A stretch of DNA of 22,020 nucleotides. It comes from Eubacteriales bacterium. Its GTDB lineage: Bacteria; Bacillota; Clostridia; Peptostreptococcales; Acidaminobacteraceae. Positions 1-8,754 of the stretch are shown here, in pieces. The stretch lies in NCBI GenBank assembly GCA_030625285.1, contig DAOURC010000001.1:1-22020 (forward strand). Reading direction: 5' to 3'. The notes beneath the pieces were generated by a model, which saw nothing but the letters and a program-made list of their open reading frames with translations, did not search any database and had not been told where the DNA came from. How positions within the stretch are numbered: the stretch's first letter is position 1; every line of letters begins with the position of its first letter. The translations under genes and the position numbers were made by a program.

Positions 1-14
1 GGGAGGTGTAAATT

Positions 15-302
15 ATGAGAAATTACGAAACAATGTTTATTCTTAAACCAAATGTTGAGGAAGAACAAAGAAATGCCGTTATTGAGAAATTCAAGAATAT
101 TATCAATGAAGGTGGAGAAATAGTTTCTGTTGATGAGTGGGGTATTAAAAAACTTGCTTATGAAATTCAAAAGTTTAAAGAAGGTTTTTATGTTCTTATT
201 AACTTTAAATCTAATTCAGATGTTCTTAATGAATTAGAGAGAAACTATAGAATTTCTGATGATGTTATTCGTTTTATTATTATTAATCTAGACGAAAAGT
301 AG
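15..302 (+). CDS. rpsF: 30S ribosomal protein S6
   Basis: This 95-residue protein is a primary-binding small-subunit protein that pairs with S18 on the 16S rRNA platform. The opening MRNYETMFILKP and the middle segment DEWGIKKLAYEIQKFKEGFY are the typical S6 signature of a ferredoxin-like fold, and the length is normal for the family. The ATG is preceded by GGGAGGTG at 1-8, so the start is secure although the window begins just upstream. It is the first of three genes (rpsF-ssb-rpsR) with gaps of 10 and 17 nt, the standard arrangement that couples S6, SSB and S18 production. The promoter lies outside the window. Confidence 0.97.
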   Translation: MRNYETMFILKPNVEEEQRNAVIEKFKNIINEGGEIVSVDEWGIKKLAYEIQKFKEGFYVLINFKSNSDVLNELERNYRISDDVIRFIIINLDEK

Positions 303-312
303 AGGTGAGTTA

Positions 313-714
313 ATGAACAGTGTAATTTTAATTGGTCGATTAACGAAAGACCCGGAACTTAGATTTGTTGCAGGTAGCGGAAAAGCTGTTGCTAATTTTA
401 GCATGGCAGTTAATAGAGAGTTTTCCAAAGAAAAAAAAGCGGATTTTTTTCGTGTTGTAGTATGGGGAAAACAAGCTGAAAATGTAGCGAATTATTTAAA
501 AAAGGGTAGATTGGTTGCTGTGAGAGGATCATTGCAAACGAGTACTTACGAAGATAAAAATAATGTAACACGATACGTCACAGATATTGTTGCTGACAGA
601 GTAGAATTCCTTGAATGGGGAGACAAGCCTAGTCCTACGCAACAAGACACTTCAAATGATGAATTTGATTTTTCAGATTTTCAAACAGTTGAAGATGAAG
701 ACGTTCCATTCTAG
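313..714 (+). CDS. ssb: single-stranded DNA-binding protein
   Basis: This 133-residue protein coats single-stranded DNA during replication and recruits partner enzymes. The N-terminal ~105 residues form the OB fold: it opens [17 protein letters not shown] and includes the [20 protein letters not shown] segment and a [13 protein letters not shown] strand. A short acidic linker follows and ends in the hallmark tip DEDVPF (residues 128-133), which docks replication and repair proteins. The linker is shorter than in many SSBs, giving a compact protein. The start follows AGAGGTGAG at 301. It lies between rpsF and rpsR in one operon. Confidence 0.97.
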   Translation: MNSVILIGRLTKDPELRFVAGSGKAVANFSMAVNREFSKEKKADFFRVVVWGKQAENVANYLKKGRLVAVRGSLQTSTYEDKNNVTRYVTDIVADRVEFLEWGDKPSPTQQDTSNDEFDFSDFQTVEDEDVPF

Positions 715-731
715 AAAGAGGAGGGAAAATA

Positions 732-956
732 ATGGCTTTCAAAAGAAGAAAGAAAAAAAAGGTTTGTAGATTTTGTGAAGATAAAACAAAAACTATTGAT
801 TATAAAGATATTAAAAAACTTCAAAGATATATGACAGAGCGTGGTAAAATTTTACCGAGAAGAGTTAGTGGAACTTGTGCTAAGCATCAAAGAGCATTAA
901 CTATAGCAATTAAAAGATCAAGAATTATGGCTCTATTACCATTTGTTAAAGAGTAA
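732..956 (+). CDS. rpsR: 30S ribosomal protein S18, zinc-binding form
   Basis: This 74-residue basic protein is the S6 partner on the 30S platform. [17 protein letters not shown] and the [18 protein letters not shown] segment are diagnostic of S18. Cys12-x2-Cys15 and Cys49-x2-His52 form a probable zinc site, so this is the C+ form rather than the cysteine-free paralogue that some bacteria use under zinc limitation. GAAAGAGGAGG just before the ATG is a strong ribosome binding site. It is the last gene of the rpsF operon and is followed at once by a hairpin. Confidence 0.97.
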   Translation: MAFKRRKKKKVCRFCEDKTKTIDYKDIKKLQRYMTERGKILPRRVSGTCAKHQRALTIAIKRSRIMALLPFVKE

Positions 957-963
957 ATATTAT

Positions 964-989
964 AAAGAGAATCCGTAAGGATTCTCTTT
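964..989 (+). terminator. hairpin terminator after rpsR
   Basis: AAAGAGAATCC (964-974) and GGATTCTCTTT (979-989) form a perfect 11-bp stem with a GTAA loop. The downstream T tract is weak (ATTCATTTATT), so some read-through into yybS is possible. Confidence 0.8.
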
Positions 990-1004
990 ATTCATTTATT
1001 AATG

Positions 1005-1010
1005 TATAAT
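1005..1010 (+). promoter_or_regulatory. candidate -10 box for yybS-gdpP-rplI
   Basis: A perfect TATAAT lies 33 nt before the TTG start of yybS and directly after the rpsR hairpin. The hexamer 17 nt upstream (TTCTCT, inside the terminator stem) is a poor -35, so only the -10 is convincing. It suggests that yybS-gdpP-rplI is expressed separately from the ribosomal operon. Confidence 0.5.
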
Positions 1011-1042
1011 ATATTTAAATTACAATTAAGGAGCGATTAGTT

Positions 1043-1978
1043 TTGAACTCGAGAAAAGAAACAGTAGCTTTGACCGAATCTGCACTTTTGACAGCGATAA
1101 CGAGTGTTTTAGCTATTGCTGGTTTATATATACCGTTTATGGGATTTTTGATGTTTATCATTTCGGTACCATTTATTATTATGATGGTCAGGCATAGTTG
1201 GAAATATGTTGTTATTGCATCTGCCTGTTCAGCTGTTTTGGTGTCGTTTGTAGCCTTTCCAACGTATGGCGTATATGTGGCGGTATTCGGCGGTTTAGTT
1301 GGCTTAGTCATGGGACATTATATTAAAGAAAAGAAAGACAGTAGTTATACTATTTTTTATGGTGCCTTGACAGCTTCGGTTGCTTTTATTATTATTTTAT
1401 CGATAACTACTTTAATAACAGGTATTTCATTATCGGAAACAGTAGAAAAAGTATTCACTGAAACTCTTTCTCTAACAGAGAATATGGGAGTAAGTGATAT
1501 GCTGAAAAATTCGGAAGTGCAATTGGCAGATTTAATAGAAATTTTCAAGATGATAATTCCTAGTTCGTTAATTATTTCTGCAGCAATTTATTCCTTGATT
1601 AATTACTTCGTAGCTACAGTAATTATGAAACGTACAGGTATGGATGTTTCAAGTGTAAAGAAATTTTCGGAATTTACTTTACCAAATAATATTATGGTCG
1701 GCACAACTATCATTCTAGTATTGTCATATTTTGCTGGCAAAATGAATATTGTAGATTCTCAAATTTTATTTATGAATGTTCTTAATCTTTTTATCTACGT
1801 GTTTTTAATTCAAGGTGTAGCGATTATGTTTTTCTACTTGGAAAAATGGAAGTTTAAGAAATTCACAAAAATTCTTAGTGTCATTATTATTTTTCTGTTT
1901 CAAATGACATTAACTTTAGCTGTAGTTGGTTGGATAGATAATGTATTTGATTTTAGAAAAGTAAGACAAAGGAAATAG
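1043..1978 (+). CDS. yybS: YybS-like DUF2232 multi-pass membrane protein
   Basis: This 311-residue, strongly hydrophobic protein has about eight membrane segments and no recognisable catalytic motif. The assignment rests on topology, length and its position directly upstream of gdpP, as for YybS (DUF2232) in Firmicutes. YybS proteins vaguely resemble substrate-binding membrane components of ECF-type transporters, but no substrate is established. The start is TTG at 1043, nine nt after AAGGAG (1028-1033). No ATG near the N-terminus has a better site, and residues ESALLTAITSVLAIAGLYI form the first helix just after it. The stop codon abuts the gdpP translation signals, so the two genes are coupled. 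A role linked to c-di-AMP or osmotic control is only a guess from context. Confidence 0.85.
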   Translation: MNSRKETVALTESALLTAITSVLAIAGLYIPFMGFLMFIISVPFIIMMVRHSWKYVVIASACSAVLVSFVAFPTYGVYVAVFGGLVGLVMGHYIKEKKDSSYTIFYGALTASVAFIIILSITTLITGISLSETVEKVFTETLSLTENMGVSDMLKNSEVQLADLIEIFKMIIPSSLIISAAIYSLINYFVATVIMKRTGMDVSSVKKFSEFTLPNNIMVGTTIILVLSYFAGKMNIVDSQILFMNVLNLFIYVFLIQGVAIMFFYLEKWKFKKFTKILSVIIIFLFQMTLTLAVVGWIDNVFDFRKVRQRK

Positions 1979-1987
1979 GTGATAATA

Positions 1988-3979
1988 ATGAAAAAAAACA
2001 GTAAAATTATGAACGCTCTATTGCCGGACAATAAAATTTATCTTTTGATAATTCTCTTTTTTAATTGTGCTATGATCTATTACAATGCTGTAATTGCAGT
2101 AATTGGTTTTGTTGTGTTGCTAATGTTAACAGTATACAGTGTTCTCAATAGTCGTGATAAGATGAAAAAATGGACTAAATACATAGAAAATTTATCTCAA
2201 GAACTTGGTAATGCTGCGCAAAGTTCTCTTATTAACCTACCTGTACCTTTATGTCTTGTTAACCTTGAAGGAAAATTGGTTTGGTATAATTCGAAGTTTT
2301 CTGATATGTTAAGTGAAAAAAATATCCTCGATAAAGAAATTTCTAAATTGATTCCTCAACTTTCATTGGAAGATATTATATCGGGAGATATTGAAAGCTT
2401 GGAAATAAAAATAAGCGACAAATATTTTCACTTGAAAAAGAACGTTGTAAATATAGACGACAAGCATAAAGACGATAGTGTAATATTTATGCTGTATTGG
2501 TTGGACGTAACGACATATGTAAAATTAAAGACAAAGTATAATGAAGAAAGACCTATTGTGGGTATTATTCAAGTAGATAATTATGATGAGGTTATTATTA
2601 GTACTAAGGAAGAAAAGGTTCCTTTTGTTCTTTCGGAAATAGAAAGCAAGATTAATTTATGGGCATCACGTCTCAATGGTATGATTAAAAAATATCAAAA
2701 CGATAAATATATGGTGATATTTGAAAATAAGTTTTTAAATAATATCGAATCAAAAAGATTTACAATCTTAGATGAAATACGTGAGATTGATATGGGGAAT
2801 AAAATATCAGCAACTTTAAGCATAGGAATAGGAACAAATGGTAAGAATTTTGGTCAATTAGAAGAATATACTTTTTCTGCTCTTGAACTTGCTCTAGCAA
2901 GGGGTGGAGATCAAGCAGTTGTTAGAAAAAATAGCAATTTTGATTTCTATGGAGGGAAGACAAAAGCTGTTGAAAAGAGAAATCGCGTTAAAGCGAGAGT
3001 AATCGCTCATGCACTCAGACCTTTATTGGACGAGAGTAATGAAATTTTCATTATGGGTCATAAATATCCTGACATGGATGCTTTTGGTGCGGCAATTGGA
3101 GTATATAGAGCGGCTATGAATAGAGGAAAAGAAGCATATATTGTTTTAAATGAAGTAAATGAATCCATCAAAAATGTTTATGATTTATTTAAAGATGATG
3201 AATTTTATAAATTCATCAGTTCAAATGATGCGATAGACAAAGTAGATGTCGGAGACATGTTGGTGGTTGTAGATACACACAGACCTTCTTTTACAGAATG
3301 TCCTGAACTAATTGAAAAAATGGATCGCATTGTTTTAATCGATCATCATAGACGTGGAACTGAATTTATTGAGAACACATCACTGAGTTATCTAGAACCA
3401 TATGCTTCATCAGCTTGTGAGTTGGTTACAGAAGTGCTTCAGTATATAGAGGACAAGGTGGTGCTTAAAGATATTGAAGCCGAGGCTTTGCTTGCGGGAA
3501 TAATTTTAGATACCAAAAGTTTTAGTTTTAAAACAGGAGTTAGAACCTTTGAAGCGGCTTCATTTTTAAGAAGATATGGCGCTGATACAGTTAAGGTTAG
3601 ACAACTTTTCCAAGATGATTTTGAAACAATTCGAATCAAATCCGATATTGTAGCAGAGGCAGAAGTCATTTATGATTCTATTGCAATTTCGGTTTATAGA
3701 AAAGCGATTGAAAACATCAAGTTGATAGCCTCGCAAAGTGCGGATGAATTGCTGAAAATTCGAGGGATTGAAGCTTCATTTGTTATCGGAATTCAACCAG
3801 ACGACGAGGTTGTTATCAGTGGACGTTCGTTAGGTGAAAAAAATGTTCAAATTATACTAGAAAAATTAGGCGGAGGTGGGCATTTAACAACAGCAGGTGC
3901 TCAATTTATTGAAAACACTATAGATGAAGTTAAGGAAATGTTATTAGAAGAAATTGACGAGTATATAGCGAAAGGGTGA
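1988..3979 (+). CDS. gdpP: GdpP cyclic-di-AMP phosphodiesterase
   Basis: This 663-residue membrane enzyme hydrolyses c-di-AMP to pApA. Domains in order are two N-terminal membrane helices (about residues 12-55), a PAS domain (about 75-165), a degenerate GGDEF domain (about 175-315) and a C-terminal DHH-DHHA1 phosphodiesterase module (about 335-655). The GGDEF site reads RGGDQ (305-309), the form typical of GdpP, which does not make c-di-GMP. Metal-ligand motifs of the DHH domain are all present: GHKYPDMD (His358, Asp362, Asp364), VDTHRP (Asp429) and DHH (452-454). GGGGH begins at 628 in DHHA1. ATG 1988 is preferred because AGGTGA (1977-1982) lies just before it. A GTG at 1979, three codons upstream, is possible. 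The TGA stop overlaps the ribosome binding site of rplI. Confidence 0.96.
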   Translation: MKKNSKIMNALLPDNKIYLLIILFFNCAMIYYNAVIAVIGFVVLLMLTVYSVLNSRDKMKKWTKYIENLSQELGNAAQSSLINLPVPLCLVNLEGKLVWYNSKFSDMLSEKNILDKEISKLIPQLSLEDIISGDIESLEIKISDKYFHLKKNVVNIDDKHKDDSVIFMLYWLDVTTYVKLKTKYNEERPIVGIIQVDNYDEVIISTKEEKVPFVLSEIESKINLWASRLNGMIKKYQNDKYMVIFENKFLNNIESKRFTILDEIREIDMGNKISATLSIGIGTNGKNFGQLEEYTFSALELALARGGDQAVVRKNSNFDFYGGKTKAVEKRNRVKARVIAHALRPLLDESNEIFIMGHKYPDMDAFGAAIGVYRAAMNRGKEAYIVLNEVNESIKNVYDLFKDDEFYKFISSNDAIDKVDVGDMLVVVDTHRPSFTECPELIEKMDRIVLIDHHRRGTEFIENTSLSYLEPYASSACELVTEVLQYIEDKVVLKDIEAEALLAGIILDTKSFSFKTGVRTFEAASFLRRYGADTVKVRQLFQDDFETIRIKSDIVAEAEVIYDSIAISVYRKAIENIKLIASQSADELLKIRGIEASFVIGIQPDDEVVISGRSLGEKNVQIILEKLGGGGHLTTAGAQFIENTIDEVKEMLLEEIDEYIAKG

Positions 3980-3983
3980 TTTG

Positions 3984-4430
3984 ATGAAAGTAATTTTACT
4001 CAAAGATATAAAAGGAACAGGTAAAAAAGGGGATATCATCAATACAAGTGATGGACATGCGAGAAATTATTTAATACCAAGGAAGTTTGCAATGGAAGCT
4101 ACTGAATCGAATTTAAGAGAATTGAACTTTAAAAAAGCCAATATCGAAAAATCGAAAAAAGATGAGCTTGAAAACGCAAAAGCTTTTGCGAAAGAGCTTT
4201 CTGAGAAAAAAATTGAAATTTTCACAAAAGCAGGTGAAGGCGGTAAATTGTTTGGTTCAATCACTTCAAAAGATTTAGCGAATGAGATGAAAAATAAATA
4301 CAATATTGATATTGATAAAAAAAAGATAGTTTTAAAAAATCCTATTAAAGAAATTGGAACATTTGATGTAGAAATCAAGGTATATCCTAAAGTTAAAGCA
4401 AATATAAAAGTAATAATTATTCCAGAGTAA
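3984..4430 (+). CDS. rplI: 50S ribosomal protein L9
   Basis: This 148-residue protein has an N-terminal domain reading MKVILLKDIKGTGKKGDI and then GHARNYLIPRKFA. A lysine-rich connecting helix (about residues 40-75) and a C-terminal domain starting near GEGGKLFGSITSKDLA follow. These are the two globular rRNA-binding domains joined by the long helix of L9. ATG 3984 is chosen over TTG 3981 because the protein should begin MKVILL and AAAGGGTGA (3971-3979) is correctly spaced. It is the last gene of the yybS-gdpP-rplI operon, and its stop codon is embedded in the terminator stem. Confidence 0.97.
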   Translation: MKVILLKDIKGTGKKGDIINTSDGHARNYLIPRKFAMEATESNLRELNFKKANIEKSKKDELENAKAFAKELSEKKIEIFTKAGEGGKLFGSITSKDLANEMKNKYNIDIDKKKIVLKNPIKEIGTFDVEIKVYPKVKANIKVIIIPE

Positions 4431-4453
4431 AGAGACCGTTTGGTCTCTTTTTT
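4429..4453 (+). terminator. rho-independent terminator of the gdpP-rplI operon
   Basis: AAAGAGACC (4429-4437) and GGTCTCTTT (4442-4450) form a 9-bp stem with a GTTT loop, running into a T tract to 4453. The TAA stop of rplI (4428-4430) lies partly within the stem. This clearly ends the upstream operon, so the MoxR gene needs its own promoter. Confidence 0.9.
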
Positions 4454-4455
4454 CA

Positions 4456-4483
4456 TTGTTTAACAAAATTAAAGATTTTTAAT
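4456..4483 (+). promoter_or_regulatory. weak candidate promoter for the MoxR operon
   Basis: TTGTTT (4456-4461) and TTTAAT (4478-4483) are separated by 16 nt. Other -10-like words (TATATC, TATAAA) follow downstream, so the exact promoter is uncertain. One is expected here because a strong terminator precedes and a new operon starts at 4525. Confidence 0.3.
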
Positions 4484-4524
4484 CAATATATCGGATATAA
4501 AAGTAATAATAAGGTGGGATAAGT

Positions 4525-5454
4525 ATGATATATAAGATTCGAGAAAATATTGAGAAAATTATAATTGGAAAACAAGGAGTAATTGAATATTTATTAGCTG
4601 CATTACTCGCAAAAGGACATGTTTTGATTGAGGATGTGCCCGGTGTTGGTAAAACTACATTAGCTAAAGCGTTAGCGAAAACTATCGATGTAAAATTTTC
4701 TCGTATACAGTTTACGCCGGATTTATTGCCTACTGATGTTGTGGGAGTTTCAATTTATAATCAAAAAACCAGAGAATTTGAATTTATGCACGGACCGATC
4801 AAGGCGAATATTATTTTAGCGGATGAAATTAATAGAGCTTCTCCAAAAACCCAATCGAGTTTACTTGAAGCTATGGCGGAAAGGCAGTATACGGTAGATG
4901 GAAATACATATAAGCTTGAAGAGCCTTTTATTGTAATTGCTACACAAAATCCAGTAGAATTTGAAGGGACTTTTCCTTTACCTGAAGCTCAACTTGATAG
5001 ATTTATGATGAAACTTAGTATGGGGTATCCGAGTTTTGATAATGAAATTTCTATTTTAGATAGAGGTAATTCAGCAATTCAAATAGATTCAATTGTAACA
5101 AAGGAGATTATCGATGATCTTAGCAAAGAAGTTTTAAAAGTAGAAGTGAAAATGAATGTCAAAAAATTTATTGTTGAAATTATTCATAAAACAAGAAATT
5201 CTGAAGATATTATCTTACCTGCTTCACCGAGAGCTTCACAGGATCTATATCAGGCGAGTAAAGCTCTAGCTTTTATCAAGGGAAGAGACTTTGTTATTCC
5301 TGACGATGTCATTGAATTGGCTCCATATATTATTTCGCATAGAATTATCATAAATCCAGAAACTAAATTTAGAGGTTTGAATGAATTTAAAATAATTTAT
5401 GATTTAGTTAGGACTATAAAGGTTGATATCGATGAAGAAATTCAAGAAAAGTAG
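4525..5454 (+). CDS. MoxR-family AAA+ ATPase
   Basis: This 309-residue cytoplasmic AAA+ protein belongs to the MoxR chaperone-like family, whose members act with DUF58 or VWA-domain partners. Walker A is DVPGVGKTT (37-45) and Walker B is ILADEINRA, with Asp100-Glu101. Sensor 1 is ATQNP (139-143), followed by LPEAQLDRF with Arg159 as probable arginine finger, and PASPRASQDLY carries the sensor 2 region. Length is normal. AAGGTGGGA precedes the ATG. It begins a four- to five-gene run: the next gene (DUF58) overlaps its 3' end by 23 nt, and a transglutaminase follows. In such MoxR/DUF58/transglutaminase clusters the client process is usually unknown, though an envelope role is often proposed. 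Confidence 0.95.
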   Translation: MIYKIRENIEKIIIGKQGVIEYLLAALLAKGHVLIEDVPGVGKTTLAKALAKTIDVKFSRIQFTPDLLPTDVVGVSIYNQKTREFEFMHGPIKANIILADEINRASPKTQSSLLEAMAERQYTVDGNTYKLEEPFIVIATQNPVEFEGTFPLPEAQLDRFMMKLSMGYPSFDNEISILDRGNSAIQIDSIVTKEIIDDLSKEVLKVEVKMNVKKFIVEIIHKTRNSEDIILPASPRASQDLYQASKALAFIKGRDFVIPDDVIELAPYIISHRIIINPETKFRGLNEFKIIYDLVRTIKVDIDEEIQEK

Positions 5455-6616
5455 TTTGATTTTTATTTTAGTTGTTTTATTGACTTTAAATGCAATTATA
5501 TCAGGGGGAGAGTTTCAGTATTTCCTTCTATTCGCATTGCTTGTTTCCTTGTTCTCAAATTATGTATTTGTTCTTCTTAATAAGAAGAATTTATCGCACT
5601 TATTTGTTTCCAGGGTTAGCAAAGGAATTGTGGGAGAAACTATAATTGTTGAATATGTATTTACCAATAATGGAATAACGCCGATTATGAATGGAGAAGT
5701 AACTACTTATATCTCTAAAAGACTTAGTGAGACAAAATACTTAGCAGAGAGAATATTTTTAAAGCCAAATCAAGTTATAAATCTTGGACATGAGATTGTA
5801 CTTAAGCATAGAGGATATTATTGCTTAGGTAAAGTACAAGTAGATTTAAAAGATCCAATCAATTTGTTTAGCAAAAGAGTTATGTTCGATAGAGAAATCG
5901 ATCTTACGATTTATCCAAGAGTGTATCATATTGAAAAAATCACAACACCGTATAGAGAAATGTATGGAAACAACAATGTTAATATAAGAGTTTTTGAAGA
6001 TTTTACAAATATGAGGAGTCCAAGACTTTATGTACCAGGAGACAGCTTTAAAAAAATACACTGGAAATTGACTGCGAAGAATGAAAAATTACTTGTAAAG
6101 GATTATGATTTATCTGCATCAGGAAAAGTGACGATATATTTAGATAGTTTTGCTGACAATTATTCCGAGAAACGATTAATTGATCAAGATGAAAAAATCG
6201 TCGAAATAGCCGGAACTTTATTAGAGTTTTATTTGAAGAATAATTTTGAAAGCACACTGACCTATTTAGATAAAGATAGTAAAAAAATGGTGACAGGTAA
6301 GGAAATTACTCAGCTTGATAATTTTCTTAAACATCTTATAGGTTTTACTCCAAACGGCAAGATTGATATGACTAATTTCCTCATAAATGACGTCAGCAAA
6401 CTCGGTTATGGCTCAACAATAATTATAATACTTCCCAAAATGGAAAAAAGTATTATTCAATTATGCAATAAGTTGCTAAGAAAGGAGTATATAGTTTTAC
6501 TCATCGTTCTTGAAAGCGAAGAGTATTTGAACGAGTATCTTATGAGTGGTAAAATCAACTATAAAATTATTGGACTAGATGACGACATAGCAATGAAATT
6601 GGAGGGGAGAATATGA
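5432..6616 (+). CDS. DUF58 membrane-anchored protein, MoxR partner
   Basis: This 394-residue protein has two closely spaced N-terminal hydrophobic segments (about residues 8-46). A beta-rich region follows, and then the DUF58 signature VPGDSFKKIHWKLTAK (residues 201-216, with His210-Trp211). DUF58 proteins are VWA-like partners of MoxR ATPases. No complete MIDAS (DxSxS) is obvious; the expected region reads TIYLDSFAD. ATG 5432 is preferred to the TTG at 5423 because it gives MKKFKKSS before the first helix, and AAAGG (5418-5422) is suitably placed. It overlaps the MoxR gene by 23 nt, and its TGA overlaps the next ATG (ATGA), so translation of the three genes is likely coupled. Confidence 0.9.
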   Translation: MKKFKKSSLIFILVVLLTLNAIISGGEFQYFLLFALLVSLFSNYVFVLLNKKNLSHLFVSRVSKGIVGETIIVEYVFTNNGITPIMNGEVTTYISKRLSETKYLAERIFLKPNQVINLGHEIVLKHRGYYCLGKVQVDLKDPINLFSKRVMFDREIDLTIYPRVYHIEKITTPYREMYGNNNVNIRVFEDFTNMRSPRLYVPGDSFKKIHWKLTAKNEKLLVKDYDLSASGKVTIYLDSFADNYSEKRLIDQDEKIVEIAGTLLEFYLKNNFESTLTYLDKDSKKMVTGKEITQLDNFLKHLIGFTPNGKIDMTNFLINDVSKLGYGSTIIIILPKMEKSIIQLCNKLLRKEYIVLLIVLESEEYLNEYLMSGKINYKIIGLDDDIAMKLEGRI

Positions 6617-8754
6617 CTGATAAATACTTCAATTTTTTTGGATTGATTATGAATTACTCCATACTATTAGTAATGAGTGGCTCTTTGATGTTTAAATATA
6701 GCAATAAATTTGTGCTGTACACATCACTTTGCATTTACTTGATGATGTTAATGGTTTTAAAGTATAAAAAAACTGCAATAACTCTGTCTAGTATAGGAAT
6801 TGGCAGCTATATCATTTGCCTGATCGGTCATCTGGATTATGAAGTGTATGAGAGCAATTTATCCAAATATATAGATAAACTTTATTTTTATCTTAGGGGA
6901 GATGTTGTAACCAACTATTTTGTGGATACTTATTTGTACTATATAAATCAACTGCAAGAAACACCTTATCTGCTAGACAAACTGGTTTTTATAATGGTGT
7001 CGATGATAATTACATCGGTTGTTTTGATTTTAATTGAAAAAAGGAGAGTCAAGACTCTTCTTATTATTCCACCGCTTTTCTTTATGATTCAATGGATAAG
7101 ATATGTTGATATCTCTTTTATAGCTATGAAGTGGTATATTGTAGGTTTTGTCGGTATGGTTATTTATAGTATTTCTAAAGATAAAAATGAAAAACTTAAA
7201 AATCAAAGATATTTTGTGTATAGTTTGATTATTTCGCTAATAATTTTATTGCTCACAAATATTACATTCGCGCTTTTTCCGCTTGAAAAAATAAACAAAA
7301 AAATGTCATCATTCATGCCTGTGATCACTTCCCTAAGAACAGGTTACTCAAGTCGTTCAGATGAGTATATATTCGAGTTCAAAGGCACTATGTATCAACC
7401 TGAAAGTGATAGATTAGGAGGGAAAATAATTGATAGGAATTATGATGTGTTGATGCTTGTTGATAGCGATGAGGGAGGGCAATATCTTCGGGGTTCTGTA
7501 AAAGATTATTACACTGGAGAAAAATGGAAAAGTACAAATACAAAATATAAAAATAAAATTGTATGGAATGAAGACGACGGCAACAAAAATGCAATGCGTG
7601 TATATTATGAAAATATTCAAACTGCAACATTGTTTACGCCTCTTTATATTGAATCGATAAATTTGAACAAAAATAAAGTGTTTATGAATGATGATGAGGT
7701 TTTCTATTATGATAGAGATTCATTTGAGAGAAGAATGGATTATTTTGATTTGGAATATTATAATGAACCGATAAGTACAAGTAAAATTTCAAAATTGAAT
7801 AAATATCTTCAACTTCCGAAAGATATATCAGAAAGACTAGAAGAACTTGCTTTTTCTTTGACTGAAGATTATTTTAGTGATGAAGAAAAAATTCAGAGCA
7901 TAAAAATATTTTTGATAGAGAATTATTCGTATACTCTTCATGTGGATTATGTACCAGGTAATACTGAATTTGTTGATTATTTTCTTTTTGAAGGAAAAGA
8001 AGGGTATTGCACTTATTTTGCGACCGCTATGGCTATTATGGCTAGAATAAATAAGATTCCATCGAGGTATGTTGAAGGGTATATAACTTCAATTGAAAAA
8101 AACAATCAAGGCTTTTATGAAGCAACTGCGGATCGCGCACATGCTTGGGTTGAAGTGTATTATAATGGATATTGGCATACTGTTGAAAGCACACCGTATT
8201 ACTATGATGAAAGAAAAGATATCGATATGGATTCTGAGTTGATAGTAGATACTGACTCAAAGCAAGTCAATGGGCTCAAAGATGAAGAAATATTGGAACC
8301 TGTTGTAATTAATGAATTAGATAGTGATATGAATTCAATATTTTCTGTTATAATTGTTATATTGTCAGTCTGTTTTTCTGGTGTAGTTATTTACAATATC
8401 ATTGTTTATAAAAAAATATTCAATAAGATGACCATTAAGGATAAATTAAAATTTATTCTATATATATATGAGCATTCAGAAGATAAAGATGAGCAATATA
8501 GAGTTCCTGAAAAGGTCATAAAAAATTTTTTAAATAATAAATTTGATTATACAGTGAGTCGAAAAATGACAATGTTATTGCAAAAATTATTTTATTCAAC
8601 AGATTTGATAAAAGAGGAAGAAAAAAGTTATATAATAAAAGAAATAGATTTAATTGAAGATTTAATAATAAAAAAAATCAAGTTAACAAAATATGTTGTT
8701 ATTAAAAGAAAATTTTGCAAACAAAATATGTTTTGGGAGGAAATATGTCGATAA
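6613..8754 (+). CDS. membrane transglutaminase-like protein (TgpA-type)
   Basis: The protein has 713 residues. About six N-terminal membrane helices (to about residue 220) are followed by a large extracytoplasmic part with a transglutaminase-like fold. One more helix lies near 575-596, then a charged cytoplasmic tail of about 115 residues. The papain-like core is clear: EGYCTYFATAMA supplies Cys466, DRAHAWVEVYYNG supplies His510, and WHTVESTP follows. The third triad position, usually Asp in a WxxxDxTP motif, is Glu525 here. Family members are proposed to act as proteases or transamidases on envelope proteins; the substrate here is unknown. GGAGGGGAG precedes the ATG, which overlaps the DUF58 stop by 4 nt. 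The 3' end overlaps dnaB by 10 nt. Confidence 0.9.
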   Translation: MTDKYFNFFGLIMNYSILLVMSGSLMFKYSNKFVLYTSLCIYLMMLMVLKYKKTAITLSSIGIGSYIICLIGHLDYEVYESNLSKYIDKLYFYLRGDVVTNYFVDTYLYYINQLQETPYLLDKLVFIMVSMIITSVVLILIEKRRVKTLLIIPPLFFMIQWIRYVDISFIAMKWYIVGFVGMVIYSISKDKNEKLKNQRYFVYSLIISLIILLLTNITFALFPLEKINKKMSSFMPVITSLRTGYSSRSDEYIFEFKGTMYQPESDRLGGKIIDRNYDVLMLVDSDEGGQYLRGSVKDYYTGEKWKSTNTKYKNKIVWNEDDGNKNAMRVYYENIQTATLFTPLYIESINLNKNKVFMNDDEVFYYDRDSFERRMDYFDLEYYNEPISTSKISKLNKYLQLPKDISERLEELAFSLTEDYFSDEEKIQSIKIFLIENYSYTLHVDYVPGNTEFVDYFLFEGKEGYCTYFATAMAIMARINKIPSRYVEGYITSIEKNNQGFYEATADRAHAWVEVYYNGYWHTVESTPYYYDERKDIDMDSELIVDTDSKQVNGLKDEEILEPVVINELDSDMNSIFSVIIVILSVCFSGVVIYNIIVYKKIFNKMTIKDKLKFILYIYEHSEDKDEQYRVPEKVIKNFLNNKFDYTVSRKMTMLLQKLFYSTDLIKEEEKSYIIKEIDLIEDLIIKKIKLTKYVVIKRKFCKQNMFWEEICR

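Noticed and set aside
1979..1987. GTG at 1979 as the gdpP start.
   Set aside because: It is possible, but AGGTGA at 1977-1982 fits ATG 1988 better, as with the same arrangement before rplI.
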